64,000 nucleotides of DNA from Winogradskyella flava (lineage in GTDB: Bacteria; Bacteroidota; Bacteroidia; Flavobacteriales; Flavobacteriaceae). Position 1 is the first letter of the stretch. Every line of letters begins with the position of its first letter. Below are positions 37,484 through 46,838 of this stretch, one piece after another. Location: positions 124,001 to 188,000 of the forward strand of contig NZ_JACLCP010000002.1 of assembly GCF_014243395.1 (NCBI RefSeq), in the 5' to 3' direction. Below the pieces are notes generated by a model that was given only the letters and a program-made list of their open reading frames with translations, ran no database searches and was not told the origin of the DNA. The position numbers and the translations under genes were made by a program.

Positions 37484-37861
37484 TTAATCGTTGATGTAAT
37501 CAATTTTTAGAATTGTAGCTAGCGAATCACAGTTTTGTACAGTAAGTTCAATATCTTTTTCTTTGTAGGTATTGTCAATATGATAGACTTTACAAGAATC
37601 TAATGTCGTTTTACTTTTTGAAAAATCCACACTGCCATATTTTAAAAGATTCACGACAGTCAGGGAATCGAAAGTATTGTCTTTGATAAAATCAGCAGCT
37701 TCTCCTGAATAAGTAAAAGGCTTTGAGCTTATATTCTTGGTAGTCCTTGCATTGGGTCCATAGTCACAGGAGGCATCTTTACCATTTAAAAAGAACATTA
37801 GTATAATAAGGCCAATGGCAAAACCACCTAAGTAGTAGCCCAATCGATGGATAAATTTCAT
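37484..37861 (-). CDS. DUF4258-like single-pass membrane protein
   Basis: A 125-residue protein with one N-terminal membrane helix (about 8-26, LGYYLGGFAIGLIILMFFL) and a soluble, probably periplasmic, domain with three cysteines (CDYGPNAR, SCKVYH, NCDS). I associate the layout with the DUF4258 proteins often found beside alanine dehydrogenase in flavobacteria, but this is from memory and not checked by search. Function is unknown. It lies 40 bp downstream of ald in the same direction and is likely co-transcribed. Confidence 0.7.
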   Translation of the reverse strand: MKFIHRLGYYLGGFAIGLIILMFFLNGKDASCDYGPNARTTKNISSKPFTYSGEAADFIKDNTFDSLTVVNLLKYGSVDFSKSKTTLDSCKVYHIDNTYKEKDIELTVQNCDSLATILKIDYIND

Positions 37862-37901
37862 AAAAGTCTTTTTCTGTGTATTGGATCGATGTCGCGAAAG
37901 A

Positions 37902-39101
37902 TTAAAAAATCAGTAAATTGGCATCATTATAGTCTAAACCAAACCATTCCGCTACAGATCTATTGGTTAAAATGCCGTGGTAAAAATACAACCCATTTTT
38001 TAAACCTCTATCAAAACGAAGTGCATTTTCCAAGCCACCATGTTCACCGATTTCTAAAAGATATGGTGTGAATATATTGCTAATAGAGACCGAAGCGGAT
38101 CTAGAATAACGTGCAGGAATATTTGGCACGCAATAATGAGTGACACCGTTATGCTCAAAGGTAGGATGGTCATGTGTGGTGACTTCACTGGTCTCAAAAC
38201 AGCCTCCCATATCTATACTTACATCTATAATAACTGATCCGCGTTTCATATGCTCCACCATAGTTTCCGTAACTACAATAGGTGAGCGGTTGGTGCCTCT
38301 TACTGCGCCAATGGCAACATCACAACGTTTTAACGCTTTTAATAAATTTTTAGGTTGCATCGTAGACGTATAAATAGTACGTCCTAAATTATTTTGAATG
38401 CAACGTAGTTTAGTGATAGAACTATCAAACACTTTAACATTAGCACCAAGACCAATAGCAGATCGAGCTGCAAACTCACCAACAGTTCCAGCACCAAGAA
38501 TTAAAACCTCGGTTGGTGGTACGCCATTAATATTACCCATCATAAGTCCATTACCACCATTTACATTAGATAATAACTCTGAGGCAATGAGTATTGATGC
38601 TGTTCCTGCAATTTCACTTAGCGACCTAACTGCAGGGTAAGCACCATCTTCGTCTTTAATATATTCAAAAGCCAAGGCTGTAATTCGTTTTTTTGCTAAA
38701 GCTTCGAAATACGATTTACTTTGGGTTTTAATCTGCAAAGCAGAAATTAAAATGGTTTGTGGGTTGAGAAGTTTAACTTCATCTAAAGATGGTGGCTCAA
38801 CCTTTAGAATCATCGGACAGGAGTAAACCTTAGCACTATCTTTGGTGACTTCTGCACCAGCTTCACTATAATCCTTATCTTTAAAATTCGCCCCTTCACC
38901 TGCACCAGACTCAAATAACACCCGATGTCCATTAGCAGTTAATGCAGAGACAGCATCTGGTGTCAAGCAAACACGTTTTTCTTGAAAATGCGTTTCTTTA
39001 GGGATGCCAATAAATAGCTCTCCTTTTTGTTTTAGAATCTCTAGAGTTTCCTCTTGAGGTAATAGTTGGGCTTTTGTAAATGGTGATAAAGATTTACTCA
39101 T
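37902..39101 (-). CDS. ald: Alanine dehydrogenase
   Basis: A 399-residue AlaDH/PNT-family enzyme, reversibly deaminating L-alanine to pyruvate with NAD. The substrate domain has GIPKETHFQEKRVCLTPDAV (catalytic-type lysine and arginine region), and the NAD domain has VLILGAGTVGEFAARSA with the glycine motif. VIIDVSIDMGGCFETSEVTT and the terminal NRSVAEWFGLDY follow. It is slightly longer than the typical 370-residue enzyme because of the N-terminal extension. PNT beta-subunit genes are absent, which argues for AlaDH rather than transhydrogenase. Confidence 0.9.
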   Translation of the reverse strand: MSKSLSPFTKAQLLPQEETLEILKQKGELFIGIPKETHFQEKRVCLTPDAVSALTANGHRVLFESGAGEGANFKDKDYSEAGAEVTKDSAKVYSCPMILKVEPPSLDEVKLLNPQTILISALQIKTQSKSYFEALAKKRITALAFEYIKDEDGAYPAVRSLSEIAGTASILIASELLSNVNGGNGLMMGNINGVPPTEVLILGAGTVGEFAARSAIGLGANVKVFDSSITKLRCIQNNLGRTIYTSTMQPKNLLKALKRCDVAIGAVRGTNRSPIVVTETMVEHMKRGSVIIDVSIDMGGCFETSEVTTHDHPTFEHNGVTHYCVPNIPARYSRSASVSISNIFTPYLLEIGEHGGLENALRFDRGLKNGLYFYHGILTNRSVAEWFGLDYNDANLLIF

Positions 39102-39211
39102 TAAAATCAGTGAATTAGCATCGAATATGCAAGATAATAAACACTTGCATGGATTACTAGATTATTCTCACTTCAAATTACGAATAATATCCTAAGGAAT
39201 AAAATAAAGGA

Positions 39212-39766
39212 TTAAAAATACTGCTTCACCTTGCCCCAAACTGTTTTTGGCTTGATCATAAATTCCTCCTCAAGCTCCTCCATGGTTTTATCATGGTCAT
39301 TTATCTTATTAAACATTTGGGCCCTTATTAAATAGATAGATGGAATCACAATTGCCATAAAAGGTAGGAGCCAAATAATATGTAGTTCATCCATGAATAT
39401 TATTTCATCATTGAAAGCACTTATAGTTTGAAATGAAAACATAACTATAGGAATTAGCAAGGCATGATACCACCAATGTTTACAGGTGAAAAACCAAATT
39501 AAAGATAATAATAAAGGGACAAACTTCATCATCAAGACCCAAATTCCAGTATTAGCGTTGCCATAGTAATTACTATCGTAAGTAAAGAAATAAGTTTCCC
39601 AAGTCTTTGTGTCAGGAACATATTCATATAAATAGAATAAGAAAGGAGTACCAGCTACTATTGTAGCAATGATACTCCCGACTATAATCTTACGACTATA
39701 AGACTTTTTATCCTCTCGTTGGAGGCTTAAGTGTTCTCTTGTCAACTTCTGTTGTAGTCTGTCCAT
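39212..39766 (-). CDS. Four-helix membrane protein of unknown function
   Basis: A 184-residue protein: a charged N terminus (1-25), then four hydrophobic segments near 26-47, 75-93, 98-115 and 126-146, and a charged C-terminal tail with EELEEEFMIKPKTVWGKVKQ. I do not recognise the family. Its start codon lies inside the small secreted-peptide gene, in another frame, with 59 bp of overlap, so translation of the two may be coupled. No promoter of its own is visible. Confidence 0.6.
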   Translation of the reverse strand: MDRLQQKLTREHLSLQREDKKSYSRKIIVGSIIATIVAGTPFLFYLYEYVPDTKTWETYFFTYDSNYYGNANTGIWVLMMKFVPLLLSLIWFFTCKHWWYHALLIPIVMFSFQTISAFNDEIIFMDELHIIWLLPFMAIVIPSIYLIRAQMFNKINDHDKTMEELEEEFMIKPKTVWGKVKQYF

Positions 39767-39851
39767 CTAAGTCAATGATGTTTGTTGCTTGTACAGTAAA
39801 CAACATTCCTCCGAAGATAGCGATTGCTAGTACTAGTTTTTTAGCGTTCAT
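39708..39851 (-). CDS. Small secreted peptide (47 aa), overlapping the next gene
   Basis: An ATG at 39849-39851 opens a 47-codon frame ending at TAA 39708-39710. Residues 1-21 form a clear signal-peptide-like segment (MNAKKLVLAIAIFGGMLFTV), leaving a mature peptide of about 25 residues that is polar and ends in KRTLKPPTRG. A good TAnnTTTG box lies 30 bp upstream, which supports expression. It overlaps the membrane-protein gene by 59 bp out of frame. I cannot name a family; similar tiny exported peptides with a basic-Pro-Gly end may exist in flavobacteria, but I have not verified that. Confidence 0.55.
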   Translation of the reverse strand: MNAKKLVLAIAIFGGMLFTVQATNIIDLDGQTTTEVDKRTLKPPTRG

Positions 39852-39881
39852 AATTTAAGGGATTTAATTAATTAATTGAGT

Positions 39882-39889
39882 CAAAGATA
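39882..39889 (-). promoter_or_regulatory. Bacteroidetes -7 box (TATCTTTG) for the small peptide gene
   Basis: The minus strand reads TATCTTTG, a full TAnnTTTG match, about 30 bp upstream of the 47-residue peptide ATG. The nearest upstream TTG is about 25 bp away, longer than ideal. Confidence 0.5.
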
Positions 39890-40008
39890 GGGTGCTGTTA
39901 ACGTCCTAAAAAGTCAATTAGTGTTAAAATCCGAGAAATATAGAGGCTTTCATTACGGTTTTCCCGTAATTCTATTACTCTTTCGGTAGAAAGTTGGTGA
40001 AATTTCGT

Positions 40009-40470
40009 CTAAAATTTCGGTTCTGTCATAGCGATTTGTTCGGTTAAAATATTAGTGTCTATAGTTAATTTGAGGGATCTAATAGTGTCATCTATCTTAG
40101 TGATAGTAATAGTTTGGGCATCGTCTAAAAGCTCAGGGATACGCTCTGGCCATTCCATAAATAACCAATGGTCACTTACCAGATAATCTTCTATTCCAAA
40201 ATTATAGGCTTCTTCAAGTGATTCTATTCTATAAAAGTCAAAATGATAGACTTTATCGTTTGGTATGCTATATTCGTTTACAATCGAAAAGGTTGGGCTA
40301 GTGGCAACATCATAACTATGCATGGCTTTTAATAATGCATTGATAAATGTGGTTTTACCCACGCCCATTTCACCATTGAATAAAATAGTTTTTGACTGCA
40401 AATGTTCTAAAACACTTGCAGCGATGGCATTAATATCCTTAATATGGTATGTTAGCTCTATGTTTTTCAC
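40009..40470 (-). CDS. tsaE: tRNA threonylcarbamoyladenosine biosynthesis ATPase TsaE
   Basis: A 153-residue P-loop ATPase needed, with TsaB and TsaD, for t6A37 formation in ANN-decoding tRNAs. Walker A is GEMGVGKTTF (about 33-42), and the switch-like SPTFSIVNEY, FDFYRIES and the terminal WLFMEWPERIP are family signatures. It starts with GTG at 40468-40470: no ATG exists between this codon and the upstream in-frame stop. It lies between the membrane-protein/peptide pair and porX, all on the minus strand. Confidence 0.94.
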   Translation of the reverse strand: MKNIELTYHIKDINAIAASVLEHLQSKTILFNGEMGVGKTTFINALLKAMHSYDVATSPTFSIVNEYSIPNDKVYHFDFYRIESLEEAYNFGIEDYLVSDHWLFMEWPERIPELLDDAQTITITKIDDTIRSLKLTIDTNILTEQIAMTEPKF

Positions 40471-40587
40471 TATAAACTGTTGACATATAGGCTACAATCT
40501 TAGCAAAAAAAAACCAAAAAACCTAGAAAAAAGTGTATTTCATCGGTATTTTTTGCTTTTAACAGATTTCATCAAAGTGCTTAGTAG

Positions 40588-42141
40588 CTATTTTGGATCC
40601 AAAACAACGAATGGAATAATCATTTCTTCTAGAGAAACACCACCGTGTTGATAGGTGTTTCTATAATAACTAACGTAATGGTTGAAGTTATTTGGGTACG
40701 CCAAAAACAAATCGCCTTTAGCGAAGATAAACGAACTACTCATCGTTAACGCTGGTAGATGTATGGATTTGGGATCTTTAACCGCCAAGACATCTTTATC
40801 CTGGTAAGTTAAACTACGACCTGTTTTATAGCGTAAATTGAGGCTAGTGTCTCTATCTCCAATAACTTTAGATGGCGCTTTAACGTTAATGGTACCATGA
40901 TCTGTGGTTAGTATTAGCTTAAACCCTAGCTGCTGTGATAACTGAATCATTTCCAGCAAAGGTGAATTCTTAAACCAACTTTGAGTTAATGAACGATAAG
41001 CCTTATCGTTTGAAGCTAATTCTTTTACAACTTCCATTTCGGTTTTGGAGTGCGAAAGCATATCCACAAAATTATAAACGATAACATTCAAGTCGTTATC
41101 CTTTAAGGTTCTAAAGTTCTCGACGAGTTTTTTACCAGATCTTAAATTCGTGATTTTATGATATTCGTATTTGATATGATTTAGCCCTAGTCGTTTTAAC
41201 TGCGCTCTTAAAAAATCATCTTCATGCATGTTCTTGCCGCCTTCGTCTGTATCGTTCTTCCAATATTGCGGATATAGTTTCTCCATATCTGCAGGCATTA
41301 ATCCTGAAAATATGGCATTACGGGCATACTGCGTTGCCGTTGGCAAAATGCTAAAAAATGATAATTCAGATGCTTTCTTATAATAATTATTTACGATTGG
41401 CTCAAAGGCTTTCCATTGATCATAACGTAAGTTGTCAATGACCACTAAAAGCGTAGGTTGCTTATCACTCAATTCAGGAACAACTTTATCCTTAAATAGA
41501 GTATGGGACATTACTGGAGCATCTTCATTAGGTTGAAACCAGTCTTCATAATTCTTCTCAATAAATTTACCAAACTGCATATTAGCTTCTGTCTTTTGAG
41601 ATTCCAATATGTCTGTCATGCCAGCATCTTCAATATCTTCCAATTGAAGCTCCCAATAGATTAATTTTTGGTATAAATCTGCCCATTCTTCATAAGAATT
41701 TACCATAGATAGATCCATGGCTATCTTTCTAAACTCTTGTTGGTAATTAGATGTCGTTTTTTCAGAAATCAAACGCGAATGGTCCAAATTCTTTTTTAAA
41801 CTCAATAAAATTTGATTAGGATTAACAGGCTTTATTAAATAATCTGCAATCTTACTACCAATAGCCTCTTCCATGATATATTCCTCCTCGCTTTTGGTAA
41901 TCATCACTACTGGAAGATTGGCACGACGTTCTTTAATCTCGTTTAAAGTTTCCAAACCCGTAAGTCCTGGCATGTTCTCATCTAGAAATACAATGTCAAA
42001 GTTCGTATCATTTATAATCTCTAAGGCCTCAGTACCGCTTTGGCAAGTTGTAACGTTATATTGTTTTTGCTCAAGAAAGAGAATATGAGGTTTCAGTAAA
42101 TCAATTTCATCGTCAACCCAGAGAATATTTATGTTGTTCAT
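40588..42141 (-). CDS. porX: PorX: response regulator with PglZ/alkaline-phosphatase-like domain
   Basis: A 517-residue protein. The N-terminal receiver domain (about 1-120) has the acidic pair DDE (10-12), phospho-acceptor D54 in VFLDENMPG and K103-type KPVNP. The C-terminal PglZ/alkaline-phosphatase superfamily domain (about 200-517) has VIDNLRYDQW, the metal-site ILPTATQYARNAIFSGLMP and LTTDHGTINVK, and HGGVSLEEMIIPFVV at the end. This combination is PorX, which with sensor PorY controls T9SS gene expression in Bacteroidetes and has oligonucleotide phosphodiesterase activity in characterised members. PorY is not in the window. It is divergent from the HD gene by 32 bp. Confidence 0.93.
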   Translation of the reverse strand: MNNINILWVDDEIDLLKPHILFLEQKQYNVTTCQSGTEALEIINDTNFDIVFLDENMPGLTGLETLNEIKERRANLPVVMITKSEEEYIMEEAIGSKIADYLIKPVNPNQILLSLKKNLDHSRLISEKTTSNYQQEFRKIAMDLSMVNSYEEWADLYQKLIYWELQLEDIEDAGMTDILESQKTEANMQFGKFIEKNYEDWFQPNEDAPVMSHTLFKDKVVPELSDKQPTLLVVIDNLRYDQWKAFEPIVNNYYKKASELSFFSILPTATQYARNAIFSGLMPADMEKLYPQYWKNDTDEGGKNMHEDDFLRAQLKRLGLNHIKYEYHKITNLRSGKKLVENFRTLKDNDLNVIVYNFVDMLSHSKTEMEVVKELASNDKAYRSLTQSWFKNSPLLEMIQLSQQLGFKLILTTDHGTINVKAPSKVIGDRDTSLNLRYKTGRSLTYQDKDVLAVKDPKSIHLPALTMSSSFIFAKGDLFLAYPNNFNHYVSYYRNTYQHGGVSLEEMIIPFVVLDPK

Positions 42142-42173
42142 GTATATTTGTTTCTAATTAATGAATTTTCAAT

Positions 42174-43403
42174 TTGAAGTCTAATAATAAACTTAAAATA
42201 TTTAACGATCCAATTTACGGATTTATTACCATTCCTAATTCGTCGATTTTTGATCTTATTCAGCACAAATACTTCCAAAGACTCCGAAGAATTAGTCAAA
42301 TGGGATTATCATATTTAGTTTACCCTGGAGCACATCACACACGTTTTCACCATGCCTTAGGAAGTATGCATTTAATGCAGAAAGCTATCAATGTACTTCG
42401 TTTTAAAGGAGTTACAATCTCTTCAGACGAAGAAAATGGACTTTTAATTGCCATTCTACTTCATGATATTGGTCATGGTCCATTCTCTCATGCCATGGAG
42501 CATAGCATTGTAAATGATATTTCACATGAGGAAATTTCATTGCGTTTTATGGAAGAACTTAACGAAGAGTTTAACGGAAGTTTAACGTTAGCCATTTCAA
42601 TATTCAGAGGCGAGTATGAAAGAAAATTTATGTGCCAACTAATTTCTAGTCAACTGGATATGGATAGGGCAGATTATTTAAAACGTGATAGCTTTTATAC
42701 AGGAGTAGCCGAAGGGAACATAAATAGTGAGCGTTTGATTACCATGCTCAATGTTATTGATGACATGCTAGTAGTTGAAGAAAAAGGCATTTATAGCGTA
42801 GAAAAATTCTTAGTAGCAAGACGTTTTATGTATTGGCAAGTCTATTTACATAAGACTGGTGTTGTCGCAGAACAGTTGCTTACGCGTACATTAAAAAGAG
42901 CAAAAGAATTGGTGCAACTAGGAGAAAGTCTTAAGTGCAGTGATTCACTTTTGTTTTTCCTGAATTATGAAATTAATAAAAACAGTTTCAAGTCTGAAAC
43001 CTTGAACGTTTTTTCTAAGCTAGATGACTATGATATAGTTGCGGCAATGAAAGATTGGCAATATCATGATGACTTTGTGCTCAAGAATCTGTGCGAAATG
43101 ATCATCAATCGAGATTTATTAAAGATTAAGGTCAAAAATAAGCCGATTAAAATGTCCGAGCTTGCCAGGCATGCAAATGCTTTAATGGATAGGTATGATG
43201 TTTCAAAAATAGAAGCTGACTATTTTGTGTTTCATGGTGAAATAACAAATCAGGCTTATCATAGTAAAAAACACCATATTAATATTCTATTAAAATCTGG
43301 TAAGATCAAGGATATTGCAAAAGTATCGGATCAATTAAACCTTAAAGCGCTAAGTAAACCAGTTACCAAATATTATATGTGCTATCCTAAAAAGAAAATG
43401 TGA
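42174..43403 (+). CDS. HD-domain phosphohydrolase (SAMHD1/dGTPase-like)
   Basis: A 409-residue HD superfamily protein. Metal ligands are H59 (in TRFHHALGS) and the H97-D98 pair in LLHDIGHGPFSHAMEH; FQRLRRISQMGLSYLVYPGA precedes them, as in YdhJ/SAMHD1-like enzymes. It may hydrolyse dNTPs or cyclic nucleotides; substrate not determined. It starts with TTG at 42174: an in-frame stop lies at 42162-42164, and later ATGs would remove conserved N-terminal sequence. Its start lies 32 bp from the divergent porX start, so the promoters overlap. Confidence 0.88.
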   Translation: MKSNNKLKIFNDPIYGFITIPNSSIFDLIQHKYFQRLRRISQMGLSYLVYPGAHHTRFHHALGSMHLMQKAINVLRFKGVTISSDEENGLLIAILLHDIGHGPFSHAMEHSIVNDISHEEISLRFMEELNEEFNGSLTLAISIFRGEYERKFMCQLISSQLDMDRADYLKRDSFYTGVAEGNINSERLITMLNVIDDMLVVEEKGIYSVEKFLVARRFMYWQVYLHKTGVVAEQLLTRTLKRAKELVQLGESLKCSDSLLFFLNYEINKNSFKSETLNVFSKLDDYDIVAAMKDWQYHDDFVLKNLCEMIINRDLLKIKVKNKPIKMSELARHANALMDRYDVSKIEADYFVFHGEITNQAYHSKKHHINILLKSGKIKDIAKVSDQLNLKALSKPVTKYYMCYPKKKM

Positions 43404-43414
43404 TGCTTTTTTTT

Positions 43415-43422
43415 TACTTTTG
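43415..43422 (+). promoter_or_regulatory. Bacteroidetes -7 box (TACTTTTG) for the lpx operon
   Basis: TACTTTTG followed by C fits the TAnnTTTG element, immediately after the HD gene and about 147 bp before lpxD. It would give the lpxD-lpxC/fabZ-lpxA-efp run a long leader that contains the dispersed repeat fragment. Confidence 0.5.
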
Positions 43423-43456
43423 CGGAAGCCAACCTAAATTATAAAATCAATTCATT

Positions 43457-43539
43457 GGAACATTCATATCCAAAATCTAGTATGCGTCAGGATCCATCAA
43501 TAGGAATGTTCAATGCCTGCACTGAGCGAAGCCGAAGTG
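43457..43539. repeat. Dispersed-repeat-like intergenic DNA in the lpxD leader
   Basis: GAACATTC (43457-43464) and its inverse GAATGTTC (43503-43510) flank the first part, and CACTGAGCGAAGCCGAAGTG (43520-43539) resembles short intergenic repeats common in flavobacterial genomes (from memory, not searched). It is unusually GC-rich for its surroundings and non-coding. Confidence 0.45.
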
Positions 43540-43568
43540 TGACCGTTGGTAAACAATTGAAATAACAC

Positions 43569-44597
43569 ATGAAATTCACAGCAGAACAAATCGCAGGTAT
43601 TTTAGAAGGTACAGTTGATGGAGATCCAAATATTGAAGTTTCTAAGCTTTCTAAAATAGAGGAGGGTGTAAAGGGGTCTCTTACATTTTTGGCTAATCCT
43701 AAATATAAGCCATACATCTACACTACTAAGGCATCCATTACTATTGTGAATTCTGATTTTGAACCTGAGGAAGCTTTAACTACGACTTTAATCAAAGTAG
43801 ATGATGCTTATGGAGCATTTACGAAGCTCCTAGAATATTATAACCAGATTAAAATGAATAAATCTGGAGTAGAAAATCCTAGTTTCGTCTCAGATTCTGC
43901 AAAAATTGGAGATGATATATATATAGGAGCGTTTACTTATGTGGGAGATAATGTTACTATTGGGGATAATGTGAAGATTTTTCCAAACTCATATATCGGA
44001 GATAATGTAACTATTGGAGACAATAGTATCGTGTTTTCAGGTGGCAAGATTTATTCTGATTGTATAATTGGTAAGAGTTGCGTTATTAATTCAGGGGCTA
44101 TTATAGGAGCAGATGGTTTCGGTTTTGCACCAAACGAAAAAGGAGAATACTCTAAGGTACCGCAAATCGGGAATGTGATTATTGAGGACAATGTAGATAT
44201 TGGCGCTGGTACGACTATAGATAGAGCCACATTAGGTTCTACAATTATTAGAAAAGGTGTAAAGCTCGATAATCAGATTCAAATTGCACATAACGTAGAG
44301 ATAGGCAAGAATACTGTAATTGCTGCCCAAACAGGTGTTGCGGGTTCAACTAAAATCGGTGAAAACTGCCAGATTGGTGGTCAAGTAGGTATCGTTGGTC
44401 ATGTAACCATTGGTAATAATGTAAAGATTCAGGCTCAATCTGGTATAGGCAGACATGTAAAGGATAATGAAGTATTGCAAGGCTCTCCTGCATTAACATA
44501 TGGTGACTATAACAAATCTTACGTGTATTTTAAGAACTTACCAAAGATTGTTAAAAATATTAATGAAATCGAAAAGAAAGTAGATGGCAATAATTAA
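43569..44597 (+). CDS. lpxD: UDP-3-O-acylglucosamine N-acyltransferase
   Basis: A 342-residue LpxD, third enzyme of lipid A synthesis, adding the N-linked hydroxyacyl chain. The N-terminal uridine-binding domain (1-100) starts [20 protein letters not shown]; the left-handed beta-helix (about 105-300) follows with many hexapeptides such as [10 protein letters not shown] and the active-site region [20 protein letters not shown] (catalytic-type His in AHN). The C terminus forms the helical tail. Its end overlaps the lpxC/fabZ start by 14 bp, so the two are translationally linked. Confidence 0.95.
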   Translation: MKFTAEQIAGILEGTVDGDPNIEVSKLSKIEEGVKGSLTFLANPKYKPYIYTTKASITIVNSDFEPEEALTTTLIKVDDAYGAFTKLLEYYNQIKMNKSGVENPSFVSDSAKIGDDIYIGAFTYVGDNVTIGDNVKIFPNSYIGDNVTIGDNSIVFSGGKIYSDCIIGKSCVINSGAIIGADGFGFAPNEKGEYSKVPQIGNVIIEDNVDIGAGTTIDRATLGSTIIRKGVKLDNQIQIAHNVEIGKNTVIAAQTGVAGSTKIGENCQIGGQVGIVGHVTIGNNVKIQAQSGIGRHVKDNEVLQGSPALTYGDYNKSYVYFKNLPKIVKNINEIEKKVDGNN

Positions 44598-45990
44598 AAC
44601 GGAAACGAAACAAAAGACCATTGAAAAGGAAGTAACTCTTAATGGTGTGGGACTTCATACAGGTGCCGATGTCACATTGGTATTTAAACCTGGAGCAGAA
44701 AATTCGGGTTTTGTATTTCAACGTATTGATTTAGAAGGTAGTCCAAAGATAGAGGCAGATGCTAACTATGTAACTAATACACAACGCGGTACATGCTTAG
44801 AAAAGAATGGCGTTACCATTCAAACTTGCGAACACGTTTTAGCGGCTTTAGTTGGTTTAGATATCGATAATGCCATTATAGAGCTCAATGCATCAGAACC
44901 TCCAATAATGGACGGTTCTTCTAAGTTTTTTGTTGAGGCTTTGGAAAAAGCGGGAATAGTAGAACAAGATGCTTGCAGAGAAGAGTATGTTGTAAAAGAT
45001 GTTGTGTCGTATTCAGATGAAACTACTGGAAGTGAAATAATTTTAATGCCATCAAATTCCTACCAAGTCACAACAATGGTGGATTTTGGAACCAAAGTGC
45101 TTGGGACACAAAATGCTACCTTAAATTCGGTTTCGGATTTTAAAACCGAAATAGCAGATGCTAGAACGTTTAGTTTTTTGCATGAAATAGAAATGCTTTT
45201 GGAGAATGGGTTGATAAAGGGAGGTGACTTAAATAATGCCATCGTTTATGTCGATAAAGAATTATCTCCAGACACCATGGAAAAATTAAGAGTAGCTTTT
45301 AAAAAGGATAATATAGCTGTTAAACCAAATGGTATTTTAGACAACTTAACGTTGCATCACCCTAATGAAGCTGCGCGTCACAAACTTTTAGATGTTGTCG
45401 GTGATTTGGCTTTAATAGGAACTCGCATTAGAGGTAAGGTTATTGCTAATAAACCAGGTCACTTTGTAAATACTCAGTTTGCAAAGAAAATGTCTAAAAT
45501 CATAAAGAACGAAAGAAGAAATAACGTTCCACAAGTAGATATGAATGCGACACCTTTAATGGACGTTAATCAAATAATGAATATGTTGCCGCATAGACAA
45601 CCATTTTTATTATTGGATAAAGTTTTTGAATTGACAGATAACCATGTCATTGGATTGAAAAATGTCACTATGAACGAGGAGTTCTTCAAAGGACATTTCC
45701 CAGGACAACCTGTTATGCCGGGTGTATTAATCGTTGAAGCTATGGCGCAAACAGGTGGAATATTAGTCTTGAGCACAGTGCCAGATCCAGAAAATTATTT
45801 GACATTTTTTATGAAGATGGACAACGTTAAATTTAAACAAAAGGTGGTGCCTGGTGATACGCTAATTTTTAAATGTGAACTTATTACACCTATAAGACGA
45901 GGCATATGCCATATGCAAGGGTATGCTTACACGAATGGTAAGTTATGTGCAGAAGCAGAACTTATGGCTCAAATTTCTAAAGTAAAATAA
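44584..45990 (+). CDS. lpxC-fabZ: LpxC-FabZ fusion: UDP-3-O-acyl-GlcNAc deacetylase and 3-hydroxyacyl-ACP dehydratase
   Basis: A 468-residue bifunctional protein. The N-terminal LpxC domain (about 1-305) has zinc-site [11 protein letters not shown], and [20 protein letters not shown] with the remaining zinc and catalytic residues. The C-terminal FabZ domain (about 315-468) has [15 protein letters not shown] and [20 protein letters not shown], the hot-dog active site. This fusion is typical of Bacteroidetes and couples commitment to lipid A synthesis with the fatty-acid elongation step competing for the same hydroxyacyl-ACP. Confidence 0.96.
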   Translation: MAIIKTETKQKTIEKEVTLNGVGLHTGADVTLVFKPGAENSGFVFQRIDLEGSPKIEADANYVTNTQRGTCLEKNGVTIQTCEHVLAALVGLDIDNAIIELNASEPPIMDGSSKFFVEALEKAGIVEQDACREEYVVKDVVSYSDETTGSEIILMPSNSYQVTTMVDFGTKVLGTQNATLNSVSDFKTEIADARTFSFLHEIEMLLENGLIKGGDLNNAIVYVDKELSPDTMEKLRVAFKKDNIAVKPNGILDNLTLHHPNEAARHKLLDVVGDLALIGTRIRGKVIANKPGHFVNTQFAKKMSKIIKNERRNNVPQVDMNATPLMDVNQIMNMLPHRQPFLLLDKVFELTDNHVIGLKNVTMNEEFFKGHFPGQPVMPGVLIVEAMAQTGGILVLSTVPDPENYLTFFMKMDNVKFKQKVVPGDTLIFKCELITPIRRGICHMQGYAYTNGKLCAEAELMAQISKVK

Positions 45991-45991
45991 A

Positions 45992-46777
45992 ATGAACCAA
46001 CCTTTAGCATACGTACATCCAGGAGCAAAAATAGCCAAGAATGTCGTTATAGAACCTTTTACGACCATACATAATAATGTGAAAATCGGAGAAGGCACTT
46101 GGATAGGAAGTAACGTTACCATTATGGAAGGCGCCCGTATTGGAAAAAACTGTAATATATTTCCTGGAGCAGTTATTTCCGCGGTTCCTCAAGATTTAAA
46201 ATATAATGATGAAGATACTACTGTAGAAATAGGCGATAATGTTACGATAAGAGAATGTGTAACCATTAATCGTGGGACGACTGATAAAATGAAAACTGTT
46301 ATTGGTGATAACTGTTTGATTATGGCTTACTGCCATATTGCCCACGATTGCGTTGTAGGTAATAATTGTATTTTTTCTAACAACAGTACTTTAGCTGGTC
46401 ATATAACAGTAGGAGACTATGTTGTTTTGGCAGGTATGACTGCAGTTCACCAATTTTGTGCTATAGGAAATCATGCATTCGTCACTGGCGGTTCTTTGGT
46501 TCGTAAAGATGTTCCTCCTTATGTCAAGGCGGCTCGTGAGCCACTATCATATGTAGGAATTAATTCTGTAGGCTTAAGACGAAGAGGCTACAGTACAGAG
46601 AAGATTCGTGAGATTCAAAATATTTTCAGAATATTATATCAAAAAAATTATAATAATACTCAGGCTTCAGAGATTATAGAAGCAGAAATGGAAGCCACAC
46701 CAGAACGCGACGAAATTCTTCAATTCATCAAGAACTCTCATCGTGGAATAATGAAAGGCTACTTCAAATCAAACTAA
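45992..46777 (+). CDS. lpxA: Acyl-ACP--UDP-N-acetylglucosamine O-acyltransferase
   Basis: A 261-residue LpxA, first enzyme of lipid A synthesis. The left-handed beta-helix (about 1-185) has hexapeptides such as IGEGTWIGSNVTI; the catalytic-type histidine lies in CLIMAYCHIAHDCVVGNN; the C-terminal helical domain has VGINSVGLRRRGYSTEKIRE, which matches the family. Length is standard. It starts 1 bp after the LpxC-FabZ stop codon. Confidence 0.96.
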   Translation: MNQPLAYVHPGAKIAKNVVIEPFTTIHNNVKIGEGTWIGSNVTIMEGARIGKNCNIFPGAVISAVPQDLKYNDEDTTVEIGDNVTIRECVTINRGTTDKMKTVIGDNCLIMAYCHIAHDCVVGNNCIFSNNSTLAGHITVGDYVVLAGMTAVHQFCAIGNHAFVTGGSLVRKDVPPYVKAAREPLSYVGINSVGLRRRGYSTEKIREIQNIFRILYQKNYNNTQASEIIEAEMEATPERDEILQFIKNSHRGIMKGYFKSN

Positions 46778-46838
46778 TTATGCTTAATTTTTTTAAGCAG
46801 GAGCAAACAACTAACGGAATAAACGACTAAACAATATA

